A stretch of 64,000 bases of DNA from CALBRZ01 sp964511065 (GTDB taxonomy: Bacteria > Planctomycetota > Planctomycetia > Pirellulales > S012-138): positions 1 to 64,000 of the forward strand of contig CAZEEG010000011.1 in assembly GCA_964511065.1 (NCBI GenBank). Direction: 5' to 3'. Below the pieces are notes generated by a model that worked only from the letters and a program-made list of their open reading frames with translations, did not search any database and was not told where the DNA came from. Every line of letters begins with the position of its first letter. Within the stretch, counting starts at the first letter, position 1. The translations under genes and the position numbers were made by a program. This document shows positions 19,998 to 28,643 of the stretch, in pieces.

Positions 19998-21455
19998 TTA
20001 TTTCAAGGTCGGGCACACGTCGAACCAGTCACGGCCGTCGCGCCAAATCCACTTGTTACATTCCTTGGGCCCCCACATGCCGGGTTCGTAGAACGCCAAC
20101 TCCGGCAAGCCGGTTCGGTGCCATGTTTCCAGAATCGGGTCAATGAGGCCCCAGCAAAGTTCGACCTCGTCGCTGCGGGCAAACAGGCTGGCATCGCCAG
20201 CCATGACATCCAGCAGCAGCCGCTCGTAAGCTTCCGGCAATGCCTTGGCAAACCGGGAATCGAACCGGAAATCGAGGTCCGTAAGCCGCATCTGCATGCC
20301 GGCATCGGGCACCTTGGTCTGAAAATGCAGTTGGATGCCCTCGGCCGGTTGAATCTGGATCACCAGCCGGTCGCCGTCGATCTTGCGCATGCGGGCCGCT
20401 TCGAACATCAGGTGCGGCGGTTGGCGGAACTGGATCACGATCTGCGTGGACCGGCAATCCATCGCTTTGCCGCTGCGCAAGTAAAACGGCACACCCTCCC
20501 AGCGCCAGTTACCCAGCGAAAACTTCACGGCGGCAAACGTGGCCGTCTCGCTGTCGGGCGCAACGCCTTTAGCCTGCCGATACCCGATGTACTGGCCCCG
20601 GAAGGTCCGTTCCACCACTTCTTCAGGTTCAAAGGGCTGAATGGCTTCGAGCACTTTGACCTTCTCGTTGCGGACGGTATCGGCCGCGAATCGAGACGGC
20701 GGTTCCATGGCCACGAACGTCAGCAGTTGCAGCAGGTGGTTCTGGAACATGTCGCGCATCACGCCGGCCTTGTCGTAGTAGCCGCCCCGGCTACCGACGT
20801 CTTCGTCCTCGGCCGCCGTGATCTGCACGTGGTCGATGTAGTTGCGATTCCACACCGGCTCAAAAATCGTATTGGCGAACCGCAGCACCAGAATGTTCTG
20901 TACGGTTTCCTTGCCCAAGTAATGGTCAATGCGAAAGATCTGCGATTCCGCGAACGCCGTGTGCAGTTTTTCGTTGAGTTGCTGGGCCGACTTGAGATCG
21001 GTGCCAAAGGGCTTTTCCACCACCAACCGGCGCGGGGCGGAGGTCTCGCGCGTCATCCCACAGGCCTTGAGCGCTTCCACGGCCGGCTCAAAAAACTGGG
21101 GCGCCGTGGCCAGGTAGTAAATCCGGCTTGTGGCTGCCTGGCCTTCCTCCAGTTCCTGGAGACGCTGCTGGAGTGCCCGCACTTCCTCCAACTCGGCGAT
21201 GTCGCCCGGCTGGTAATAGATGGAAGGGGCAAACTGCCGCCACACCTCTGGATCGAAGTCGTCCCCCACAAAGTTCCGGGTCGATTCAGCGAGCATCTGC
21301 CGCCACTGGTCGTCGGGCATCGGCGTCCGCGAGAAACCAACAATCCGGGTATGTTCGGGCAGGCGGTTCTTGCGGTAAAGCTGATAGAGGGCAGGAATCA
21401 GCTTGCGGCGGGTCAAGTCGCCGGAAGCTCCAAAGATCACAATGGTTTGAGGCAT
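19998..21455 (-). CDS. zwf: Glucose-6-phosphate 1-dehydrogenase
   Basis: The 485-residue product is the NADP-linked first enzyme of the oxidative pentose phosphate pathway. The N-terminal IVIFGASGDLTRRKL is the Rossmann dinucleotide-binding loop. IDHYLGKETVQN is the family signature that includes the substrate-binding Lys and catalytic His region. VVEKPFGTDL is also characteristic, and the length is normal. The start follows AGGGA. No pgl, gnd or edd gene is adjacent, so it is not in a pathway operon here. Its upstream region holds a 47-bp hairpin element flanked by direct repeats. Confidence 0.98.
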   Translation of the reverse strand: MPQTIVIFGASGDLTRRKLIPALYQLYRKNRLPEHTRIVGFSRTPMPDDQWRQMLAESTRNFVGDDFDPEVWRQFAPSIYYQPGDIAELEEVRALQQRLQELEEGQAATSRIYYLATAPQFFEPAVEALKACGMTRETSAPRRLVVEKPFGTDLKSAQQLNEKLHTAFAESQIFRIDHYLGKETVQNILVLRFANTIFEPVWNRNYIDHVQITAAEDEDVGSRGGYYDKAGVMRDMFQNHLLQLLTFVAMEPPSRFAADTVRNEKVKVLEAIQPFEPEEVVERTFRGQYIGYRQAKGVAPDSETATFAAVKFSLGNWRWEGVPFYLRSGKAMDCRSTQIVIQFRQPPHLMFEAARMRKIDGDRLVIQIQPAEGIQLHFQTKVPDAGMQMRLTDLDFRFDSRFAKALPEAYERLLLDVMAGDASLFARSDEVELCWGLIDPILETWHRTGLPELAFYEPGMWGPKECNKWIWRDGRDWFDVCPTLK

Positions 21456-22127
21456 CGATCACGTCCCTTGCGTATGTTCGGTGGAAACCGCGGCGGCCTG
21501 AGAGAGCGGGTGTGCTCGACCCTGCCAGCGCGGTTTCAACGTGGTTGGCGGTTCATACGGCATTGCGTAGGTGTGCAGCATAACGAATCCCAGGCGAATT
21601 CAGGAGGAGGGCAAGATGCAGGAACCCTCCGCCTGGTAACGAATCTTCCAGAGCCGCACGGCTTCTGGTGGCCGCGCCCCCCGGGCAGGTTGGATAGCCA
21701 ATAAGGGCCAGTTCGGCATTTTCCAGGGAACAAACCTGAGGGCGGCAGCGTCTGTACTGGCAAAGCTGACCAGGCACGCGCACCGAGCCAGAGCGAAACC
21801 CGGCGTCAATCCAGGGGGGGGAATATTGGAGAGCCCCCCCATGCTTCCCTGCCGAGGTGCATGCGATTTTGCCCAAGCGCAAGCCCTGGTGTTCCGGCAG
21901 ACTGCGCGGGCGCCGCCGTTACTTACTTTTTACAAGGCAGCCGATTGCAGGTACTCGGCCGGTCGGGGAAAATTGAGCCTGCGCCGATTCCTTTCCGCCG
22001 CCGACTCGGCCAGACTGGTATTACAGCGGGCTCACGTCAAAGCTCCTGGACCGGAAGCCGCACGGCATTTCCACGATTGCTAATCACTGGTGCCCAAATG
22101 CATTCGCCCAGAGAGAGGGAGGGGGCC
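21456..22127. other. 672-bp divergent spacer between zwf and the LecA-like gene
   Basis: It contains the 47-bp hairpin element at 21590-21636 and otherwise GC-rich non-coding sequence. An in-frame extension of the LecA-like gene to 21861 is open but has no ribosome site. No promoter is clear for either gene. Confidence 0.5.
21581..21645. repeat. 47-bp hairpin element flanked by 9-bp direct repeats
   Basis: TAACGAATC occurs at 21581-21589 and again at 21637-21645. Exactly between the copies lies a 47-bp block with terminal inverted repeats CCAGGCG (21590-21596) and CGCCTGG (21630-21636). Inside, GGAGGG (21606-21611) pairs with CCCTCC (21625-21630), which shares one base with the outer arm. 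The exact join of direct repeat to inverted repeat looks like a small insertion with a 9-bp target duplication. The loop also holds AGGAGG followed by an ATG with seven sense codons. Confidence 0.6.
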
Positions 22128-23297
22128 ATGTCCTGCCGCTTGTTGTCGTTAACGCTGGGGTGTCTGGTGATGGTTGCCGGCCCTGAGGATGTCCGCGCGC
22201 AATTTGACGAACCTGTGCCGGTTCCGCGCGTGTTGGTTCAACGGGACCAGGCCGTTCCCGCCGTTGATGTCCAACCGGAGGCCAAGCCGGCGGAGTCCGA
22301 GCCGGCCAAGCCCCAAGAGGACGCTGCGGCCAGCAGCGAGGATGCACCGCTGATCCGGCGGTCGCCGTCCCCCTTGGAAAGCGGTGAAGTGCGGCTGCAC
22401 TTGATGGAAGATTCGGTCGTCAGCGGTGTGCTGTCGGTCGATTCCATCACCGTCACCACCGAATTCGGCACGTTGACGATCCCAGTGGATAAGATCGTCC
22501 GCGTGACCCCGGGCCTGGATAGCCATCCGCAGCAGAAGCGGAAGCTCATCACGTTGATCCAGCAGCTAGGCTCCAACGAGGTCAAACAACGTGACGAAGC
22601 GCAGCGGACGCTGGTCGAAATGGGGACCGGCATTCTTCCCATCTTGAATCGGCACACCAATGATCCCGATGCCGAACGCCGCACCCGCATTGCCAAGATC
22701 ATTGCCGAATTGGAAGAGGTCGCGCAGGACTTCCAGGAAGAGGGGGTCGAGAGCCAGCCCCTGATCGCCCAAGATACCGTGGAAACAACGCTGTTTACGG
22801 TGGTGGGCGAAGTCAGTCCCAAGTCGTTCGAGGTGCAGACCAAGTTTGGCAAGCTCACCGTGGCGTTGAGCGACATTCGCGAAGCACGCCGCGACTTGGG
22901 CGGTTCCGAAGAGATTCGTCGGACGGTCGCCGTCGCGGGCACGAACCTGGTGCAGATCAATTTCAAGAACTCGGGCATCCGCGTCGAGTCAGGCGATGAA
23001 ATCTCGATCACCGCCGACGGGTCCATTGTGATGAGCCCCTGGGGCAATAACGTGACTTCCACGCCCGATGGCGGCGCCAACTTCCAGTGGTACGTCCCCA
23101 ACAAGATTCCCGGCGGCGCGCTGGTGGCCCGGATCGGTAACAGCGGCGAAGTCTTTAAGGTCGGTTCCAAGCACCAATTCAAGGCCACCCGAGCCGGCAC
23201 CTTGTTCTTTGCCGTGGCCATGAACCCGCAGTTTGCCAATCAGGGCTACGCATTTCCGGGCGAGTACAACGTCAAGATTCGCGTCGTGCGGCAGTAG
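22128..23297 (+). CDS. Exported protein with duplicated beta motif and LecA-like C-terminal domain
   Basis: From the ATG at 22128, chosen for its GAGGGAGGGGG ribosome site, the protein has 389 residues with a signal peptide (about 1-25, ending VRAQ). A beta motif occurs twice, as FGTLTIPVDKIVRV and FGKLTVALSDIREA, separated by a helical HEAT-like stretch (about 130-200). The last 120 residues resemble PA-IL/LecA-type galactose lectins: VQINFKNSG, then GDEISITADGSI, then GGALVARIGNSGEVFKVG, then FPGEYNVKI. I infer a cell-surface or periplasmic sugar-binding protein. The calcium-binding residues of LecA are not obviously all kept, so lectin activity is unproven. A PQQ-propeller gene follows after 118 bp. 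Confidence 0.75.
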   Translation: MSCRLLSLTLGCLVMVAGPEDVRAQFDEPVPVPRVLVQRDQAVPAVDVQPEAKPAESEPAKPQEDAAASSEDAPLIRRSPSPLESGEVRLHLMEDSVVSGVLSVDSITVTTEFGTLTIPVDKIVRVTPGLDSHPQQKRKLITLIQQLGSNEVKQRDEAQRTLVEMGTGILPILNRHTNDPDAERRTRIAKIIAELEEVAQDFQEEGVESQPLIAQDTVETTLFTVVGEVSPKSFEVQTKFGKLTVALSDIREARRDLGGSEEIRRTVAVAGTNLVQINFKNSGIRVESGDEISITADGSIVMSPWGNNVTSTPDGGANFQWYVPNKIPGGALVARIGNSGEVFKVGSKHQFKATRAGTLFFAVAMNPQFANQGYAFPGEYNVKIRVVRQ

Positions 23298-23305
23298 GCT
23301 CGCGG

Positions 23306-23323
23306 GCCGCCATGCGTGGCGGC
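23306..23323 (+). terminator. Hairpin between the LecA-like and PQQ-propeller genes
   Basis: GCCGCC and GGCGGC pair around a 6-base loop just after the stop codon, with an outer GGCT/AGCC pair extending the structure. There is no T-run, so partial termination or mRNA processing is equally likely. Confidence 0.4.
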
Positions 23324-23415
23324 AGGTAGCCTGCACCGGAGCGTGTCGAGGTGTTATCTGCGCGGTCGAACGGTCTGTGGTGGCAGCCGCATGGCTGGTT
23401 TAAGGAGTAACAGGC

Positions 23416-25950
23416 ATGCAAACCAGGGCGCTTGTCTTTGCGGCGGCAGGGGTGGCATTGGGAAGCCTGTTGGGCGTGGGGGCCAGCCTGGCCGCAGCCC
23501 AAGGGCAAGTGCTCCAGCAGGCTGTGCCAGCCAACGCGGCCCAACAGATACGAATCATGCTGGGAGTGCCCCGTGCCGCGGTGCAAGCCCAAGTGGCGCA
23601 GCGGCGAGTCCGCCGTGTCCGACCAGCACCACGGGGCGATGTGAGCGGTAGCATTGTCCTGCAGGAAGACAGCCAGCAGCGCCGTAACTTGGAGGCCATC
23701 CGCCGCACGCTGGAGCAGGGACACGCGGCCGAAGCGGCCCGGCATCTGGGTACGCTCCTGCAAGACCCTGCCACCCGTGATTTCTTTATCGCTCCCAGCG
23801 ACGAAGACCGCTCGCGCCGCAGTTTCAAGTTCGAACTGCAAAGGATGATTAGCACACTTCCGCCCGAGGGGATGGAAGCCTACGAACTCCAGTTTGGTGC
23901 CGCCGCGCGGAAACTGCTCGACACAGCCATTGCCCAGGGTGATGGCCGGGCGCTGGAGGAAGTCGCCACGCGGTACTATCACACGGCCGCTTCTGCCCAG
24001 GCGCTATTCGTACTTGGCAAGCTGCACCTGGACCGAGGGCAAGCGCGCGAGGCGGCCTCGTGCCTGGAACGTCTGCAAGGCATGCCCGCCCTGGCGGCGC
24101 CCTTCCAGCCTCAACTTGGATTGATGATTGCATCGTGCTGGATGCGCGCCGGTGAGCCAGCCCAGGCCCGCCGGACGCTCACCCAGCTCAAAGAGCAGTT
24201 TCCCGAGGCCCGGTTCGCTACGGCGGCAAGCGCCACACCGCAGCGCCTGTTCGACGACCCGGAGCAATCGCTCCACTGGCTGGAACAATTAATGCCGGCC
24301 ATTGCCGGCACGCACCGCCGTGAAATGGATTGGCCCGTGTACTTGGGATCGCCCTCGCGCCTGGCAACGGTTCCAGCGAGCCAGCCGTTTGCCGCCGCCC
24401 GCTGGTCCCTGCCGATATCGAGCGATGCCGACATTTTGCACGCCATCGAGAACGAAGCCCGGCAGCTTCGCGCGCAGAAAGCCTGCCCGATTCCGATGAT
24501 CCATCCGGTGGCGATTGGCGACTTGCTGCTCATCTCGACAAATGATGGCGTTCAGGCGATCGACACCCACACCGGCCAGCCGCGCTGGCCAGTGGACGAA
24601 GTTGGCCAGTTCACCAACTCGGGCGTGGCCCGCCGCATTTGGCGCGATGCGGCATTTGGTGCGTTGGCCACCGATGGCCGGTCGATCTACCTGGTCAGCG
24701 GCAACAGCGAACTGCCCGACGATAGCCAGGGATCGCAACAGCCACAGGCCGTCTTTTGGCGCGGCCCCTGGGGGGGCGGCGAGGAAATCGCCGAGGAAAC
24801 ACCCACCAACCAGCTTGCGGCGCTTTCGATCGCAGGGCAGGGAAAGTTGCTCTGGACGGCGTCCGGCGATTCACCCGATCATCCTGAACTGGCCGGCGCG
24901 ACGTTCTTGGGGAATCCACTGCCCTATGGTGGGCAACTTTTTGTACTGGCCGAGGTGCGTGGTGCGATCCGGTTGTACTGTCTGGATGCTTCCTCCGGTG
25001 CCGTGCAGTGGTGGCAGGAGTTGGCGGTTGTTGAACACGCCATCACAAGCGACATTTTCCGTCGGATGATCGGCGCGTCGCCATCGATCAGCGATGGTGT
25101 GGTGGTTTGCCCCACGTCGGCCGGCGGTGTGGTGGCCGTCGATCTAACGACTCGCTCGTTGTTGTGGGCATATCAGTACCCTCGGCAACCGGGCACGCTC
25201 CACGTGCTGGACCAAGGCCGGATCGCCACCTTGCGGCAAGGCGAACGCTGGCTGGATTCGGCGGCCGTGATTGCTGGCGGCCTGGTACTGCTCACTCCGC
25301 CCGAGTCCGATGAAATTCACTGCCTGGACCTGTTCACCGGTGAATTGCGCTGGTCGCAGAAACGGCAGCAAAGCCTGTACCTGGCCGCCGTGCATGGCGA
25401 CCATGTTGTGCTGGTCGAACCACAGCAAGTGACCGCCCTGCACTTGGAGACGGGTGAGCCGGTTTGGAAACGGTGGCTGCCGGCCAAGGTGACGGGACGC
25501 GGGGTGCTCACGGGCGATGGCCGTTACCATCTGCCGCTTTCCAATGCCAGTATCCAGCAGGTCAACCTGGCCGATGGTCAACTGGGTACCCCGATGCTTT
25601 CGTTGCGGGGCCTCGCGCCCGGCAACCTGCTCTGGCACCAGGGAGTATTCATTTCTGTCAGTCCCGCCTACATCGAGGCCTTCGACGATTACCGGCACTT
25701 GCAAACGGAGCTTGCTCGGCGGGCTGCCCAATCGCCGCACGATGCCGCGGTGAATTTCGATCAGGGCCGGATCGCCCTGGTTAATGGCAAATTGCCAGAG
25801 GCCATCGCGCACTTTGAGGCTGCGTACCGGGCAAGACCCAGCGATCACTACAAAGCGGCCTATCTCGCGGCCATGCAAGACGGATTGCGGGCAAAGCTGC
25901 CGGGCAGCGAGCGCTGGCAGGCTGAACTTGACCGGTTGCTGGGATTCTGA
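23416..25950 (+). CDS. Exported PQQ-like beta-propeller and TPR protein
   Basis: This 844-residue protein has a signal peptide (about 1-28, ending ASLAAAQ). A TPR-like helical region follows (about 85-270; for example ALFVLGKLHLDRGQAREAAS). Then comes an eight-bladed-type PQQ-like propeller (about 350-750), with blades marked by GVQAIDTHTGQPRW, LYCLDASSGAVQWW, VVAVDLTTRSLLW, IHCLDLFTGELRW and VTALHLETGEPVW. A final TPR-like unit (GKLPEAIAHFEAAYRARPSD) closes it. I see no catalytic PQQ or calcium ligands, so it is more likely a binding or assembly protein than a dehydrogenase. AAGGAG precedes the start. Its stop overlaps the start of the LRR lipoprotein gene by one base (TGATG), implying translational coupling. 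Confidence 0.85.
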   Translation: MQTRALVFAAAGVALGSLLGVGASLAAAQGQVLQQAVPANAAQQIRIMLGVPRAAVQAQVAQRRVRRVRPAPRGDVSGSIVLQEDSQQRRNLEAIRRTLEQGHAAEAARHLGTLLQDPATRDFFIAPSDEDRSRRSFKFELQRMISTLPPEGMEAYELQFGAAARKLLDTAIAQGDGRALEEVATRYYHTAASAQALFVLGKLHLDRGQAREAASCLERLQGMPALAAPFQPQLGLMIASCWMRAGEPAQARRTLTQLKEQFPEARFATAASATPQRLFDDPEQSLHWLEQLMPAIAGTHRREMDWPVYLGSPSRLATVPASQPFAAARWSLPISSDADILHAIENEARQLRAQKACPIPMIHPVAIGDLLLISTNDGVQAIDTHTGQPRWPVDEVGQFTNSGVARRIWRDAAFGALATDGRSIYLVSGNSELPDDSQGSQQPQAVFWRGPWGGGEEIAEETPTNQLAALSIAGQGKLLWTASGDSPDHPELAGATFLGNPLPYGGQLFVLAEVRGAIRLYCLDASSGAVQWWQELAVVEHAITSDIFRRMIGASPSISDGVVVCPTSAGGVVAVDLTTRSLLWAYQYPRQPGTLHVLDQGRIATLRQGERWLDSAAVIAGGLVLLTPPESDEIHCLDLFTGELRWSQKRQQSLYLAAVHGDHVVLVEPQQVTALHLETGEPVWKRWLPAKVTGRGVLTGDGRYHLPLSNASIQQVNLADGQLGTPMLSLRGLAPGNLLWHQGVFISVSPAYIEAFDDYRHLQTELARRAAQSPHDAAVNFDQGRIALVNGKLPEAIAHFEAAYRARPSDHYKAAYLAAMQDGLRAKLPGSERWQAELDRLLGF

Positions 25951-26663
25951 TGGCGGGCCGCATTTCCTTTGTGCAGCACGGTCTCGTGTTGGCGCTGCTG
26001 TTGTTCGGCGGGGGATGTGGCGCGCGTGAACCCGATTCGCCCCCTGCCGAACCTATCATATCGGCCCGCGATGAAGTGGCGCAGCAATGGGCGGCGGTGC
26101 AGTCAGGCCAGCGCGATGCCATGAACCTTGCCGGCGTTGTCATCTCCGATGCTGATCTGGAACCACTTGTGGCAGAGGGGGCGGATGATTCTGAAGCGGC
26201 ATCTCCGGGCGCGCTGCGCGAATGGTATTTGGGCCAAAGCCAGCTTACCGAGCACGGTATCGCGACCATTGCCGCGCACCGTTCACTAGAAGTGTTGGTT
26301 CTGGGCGAGACTCGGTTAAACGATGCCGGCGCTGCGCACTTGTCGCATCTGCCCGCCCTGCGGATTTTGAATGCCCCGCTGGCGGAAATCAGCGACCGGG
26401 GGTTGGCATCGCTGGCGACCATCCAATCGCTGGAACTGCTACGGATCGGCAGCCCTCAACTCACGGACCAAGGGTTTGCTGCGTTGGCAGGGCATCCCAA
26501 CCTGCGGCAATTGATCGTGGTCGATACGCCGTTGACCGATGATGTCGTGGAGCACGTGCGCCACATCACGGGTCTGGAGTCGCTCTACTTGTTCAACACC
26601 AGGCTCAGCGAAAGCGCGCTGCGCGAACTGCAATCGCTGGTGCCGCACGTGCATTTCAATTGA
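25950..26663 (+). CDS. Leucine-rich-repeat lipoprotein
   Basis: This 237-residue protein has a lipoprotein signal peptide ending in FGGGC (Cys23), then a short linker. It then has about five leucine-rich repeats of roughly 24 residues with the pattern L-T-D-x-G-x-x-x-L, as in LTDQGFAALAGHPNLRQL and LNDAGAAHLSHLPALRIL, typical of planctomycete LRR proteins. It probably sits on a membrane surface and binds a partner protein; the partner is unknown. The one-base overlap with the PQQ-propeller gene suggests that the two proteins are made together and may interact. Confidence 0.85.
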   Translation: MAGRISFVQHGLVLALLLFGGGCGAREPDSPPAEPIISARDEVAQQWAAVQSGQRDAMNLAGVVISDADLEPLVAEGADDSEAASPGALREWYLGQSQLTEHGIATIAAHRSLEVLVLGETRLNDAGAAHLSHLPALRILNAPLAEISDRGLASLATIQSLELLRIGSPQLTDQGFAALAGHPNLRQLIVVDTPLTDDVVEHVRHITGLESLYLFNTRLSESALRELQSLVPHVHFN

Positions 26664-26843
26664 CGATGGATGGTTGCGCTACCCATGACTGGTGGGCGAA
26701 CGATCCATGCCGCAAAGCTTCCGCGGTCCGGCACCGTTGGCTGCAACTTGGCCCACGTGCTTGCAGTGCTGCCGTCGTTCATGGCCTTAAACGTTCATCA
26801 GCTCCGGGCAGAGCAGGCGCGGAATGTTTCGTGCGATGGAGCG

Positions 26844-28643
26844 TCACTCCGCGCCGGTCGCCTCGCGGTGTTCAGCCGGGCCGCCCGAGCCCGATAGATT
26901 GCGGGCCGTGTTGATGAGTCCCACATGGGAGAACGCCTGGGGGAAGTTGCCCACCATGCGCTTGGCCTCCAGGTCGTATTCTTCGGCCAACAGGCCCAGA
27001 TCGTTGCGCAAGTTGAGCAGGCGTTCAAACAATTCCCTGGCTTCGTCGCGCCGGCCGATCAGCGCCAGGCAGTCGGCCAACCAGAACGAGCACAGAAAGA
27101 ACGCGCCCTCGCCGGGAGGCAATCCGTCCACATTCGATTCGGTACGGTATCGCAGCAGCATGCCGTCGCAGAGCAGGCGGTCCATGACAAACTCAATCGT
27201 CCCGACGATCCGCGGATCGTCCGGCGGCAGAAATCCCACCAGCGGCAGCATTAACAAACTGGCATCGGCCTCTTTCGATCCGTAAGACTGTACGAACGCG
27301 TTCAGCTCGGGATCGTATCCTTGGGCGCAGACCTGGGCGTGAATTTCGTTGGCCAGGTTGCGCCACCGTTGGGGATCGCCCGGCAGGCCGAACTGCTCCA
27401 CTTGCTGGACGGCCCGATCGGCGGCCACCCAGGCCATGACCTTGGAGTGCGTGAAGTTTCGCCGCGGCCCGCGGATTTCCCAGATGCCCTCGTCGGGATA
27501 GCCCCAGTCGCGCTCGAGGAACTCCATCACGCCTTGTTGGACACGCCACGCGTCGTCGTCGGGCGGCAGCCCGACCGTTCGGGCCAGGTGGAGCGTTTCC
27601 ATCAGTTCGCCGACCACATCGAGTTGGTGCTGGCGGTAAGCGCCGTTGCCGATCCGCACGGGTCGCGAGCCCTCGTAGCCGGGCAGCCATTCCAGCTCAA
27701 GCTCCGTCAATCGCCGCTCGCCGGCGACACCGTACATGATCTGCAGTTGGGTCGGGTTGCCCGCGGCTGCATGGACGAGCCACTGCCGCCACGCCTGGGC
27801 CTCTTGCGTGTATCCGCCCACCAGCAGCGCATAGAGGGTCACCGTGGCATCGCGGAGCCAGCAGTAGCGGTAATCCCAGTTTCGCGGCCCGCCAATCTGT
27901 TCGGGCAGCGAAGTTGTGGGCGCCGCCACAATTCCGCCGGTGGGCGCATAGGTAAGCGCTTTGAGCGTGATCAGCGAGCGGAGCACTTCTTCTTGCCAGG
28001 GGCCGCGGTATTGGCAGCGGTTGGACCACTGCTCCCACCACGTCTGCGCATCGGCTAGCGTTTGGTGCGCATTCTTTTCAGGCGGCAGCGGGTGATGCGT
28101 GGGGGCCCAGGTAAATTCGAACCAAGTCGCCTGCCCCTGGGCCACAACAAAGTCGGCCACCATGCGGTGGCTGTGAATCTCCAGCCAGCTATCGGAGCGG
28201 CAGTAGACCGAGTCGGGCCCCGCCGTGGCGCGAACGCCGCGTTCGATCCGCTGGTGCCAAGGCAGGATCGAACCGTAGTCGAAGCGGACCGTCAGATCGA
28301 AATGGAGTTGGACTTCGCCCCAGAGGCCTTCCACGATGCGGAACAGGTCGACCTGGTTGGTTTGCGGCGGCATGAAGTCGATGATCCGCACCGCGCCCGT
28401 GTCGGTTTCAAACTCTGTTTCCAGGATCAAGGTCCCGGGGCGGTAGCGGCGGCGGGTGCTGTTCACGGCGCCCGAGGGCGCGATACGCCAGCGGCCATGT
28501 TCGGCTGTCCCTAACAGGGCCGCGAAACAGGCGTCGGAATCGAACCGAGGGAGGCATAGCCAGTCGATTGAACCGTCGCAGGCCACCAGGGCCGCCGTGC
28601 GGCAATCGCCGATCAGTCCATATTCTTCAATCCGGGCAGGCAT
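26844..28643 (-). CDS. GH15 family glycoside hydrolase (glucoamylase or trehalase)
   Basis: The 599-residue product from the ATG at 28643 belongs to glycoside hydrolase family 15, inverting enzymes that release glucose from starch-type glucans or, in some actinobacteria and archaea, from trehalose. The N-terminal IEEYGLIGDCRTAALV and DGSIDWLCLPRFDS are family hallmarks. The likely catalytic acid is in DEGIWEIRG and the base in LLAEEYDLEAKRMVGNFPQA. GAGGAGGGC forms a strong ribosome site. The start shares one base with the treZ stop (TAATG), so the genes are translationally coupled. That pairing makes a role in glucan or trehalose turnover likely; trehalase and glucoamylase cannot be told apart by eye. 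No signal peptide is seen. Confidence 0.9.
   Translation of the reverse strand: MPARIEEYGLIGDCRTAALVACDGSIDWLCLPRFDSDACFAALLGTAEHGRWRIAPSGAVNSTRRRYRPGTLILETEFETDTGAVRIIDFMPPQTNQVDLFRIVEGLWGEVQLHFDLTVRFDYGSILPWHQRIERGVRATAGPDSVYCRSDSWLEIHSHRMVADFVVAQGQATWFEFTWAPTHHPLPPEKNAHQTLADAQTWWEQWSNRCQYRGPWQEEVLRSLITLKALTYAPTGGIVAAPTTSLPEQIGGPRNWDYRYCWLRDATVTLYALLVGGYTQEAQAWRQWLVHAAAGNPTQLQIMYGVAGERRLTELELEWLPGYEGSRPVRIGNGAYRQHQLDVVGELMETLHLARTVGLPPDDDAWRVQQGVMEFLERDWGYPDEGIWEIRGPRRNFTHSKVMAWVAADRAVQQVEQFGLPGDPQRWRNLANEIHAQVCAQGYDPELNAFVQSYGSKEADASLLMLPLVGFLPPDDPRIVGTIEFVMDRLLCDGMLLRYRTESNVDGLPPGEGAFFLCSFWLADCLALIGRRDEARELFERLLNLRNDLGLLAEEYDLEAKRMVGNFPQAFSHVGLINTARNLSGSGGPAEHREATGAE

Noticed and set aside
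21616..21639. Seven-codon leader peptide inside the 47-bp hairpin
   Set aside because: The ribosome site is good but the frame is too short to judge, and the hairpin with flanking repeats is better explained as an inserted palindrome.
19731..21704. Plus-strand open frame of 657 codons opposite zwf
   Set aside because: It covers the entire zwf gene in antisense and reads as a His/Arg-rich shadow; zwf has every family motif.
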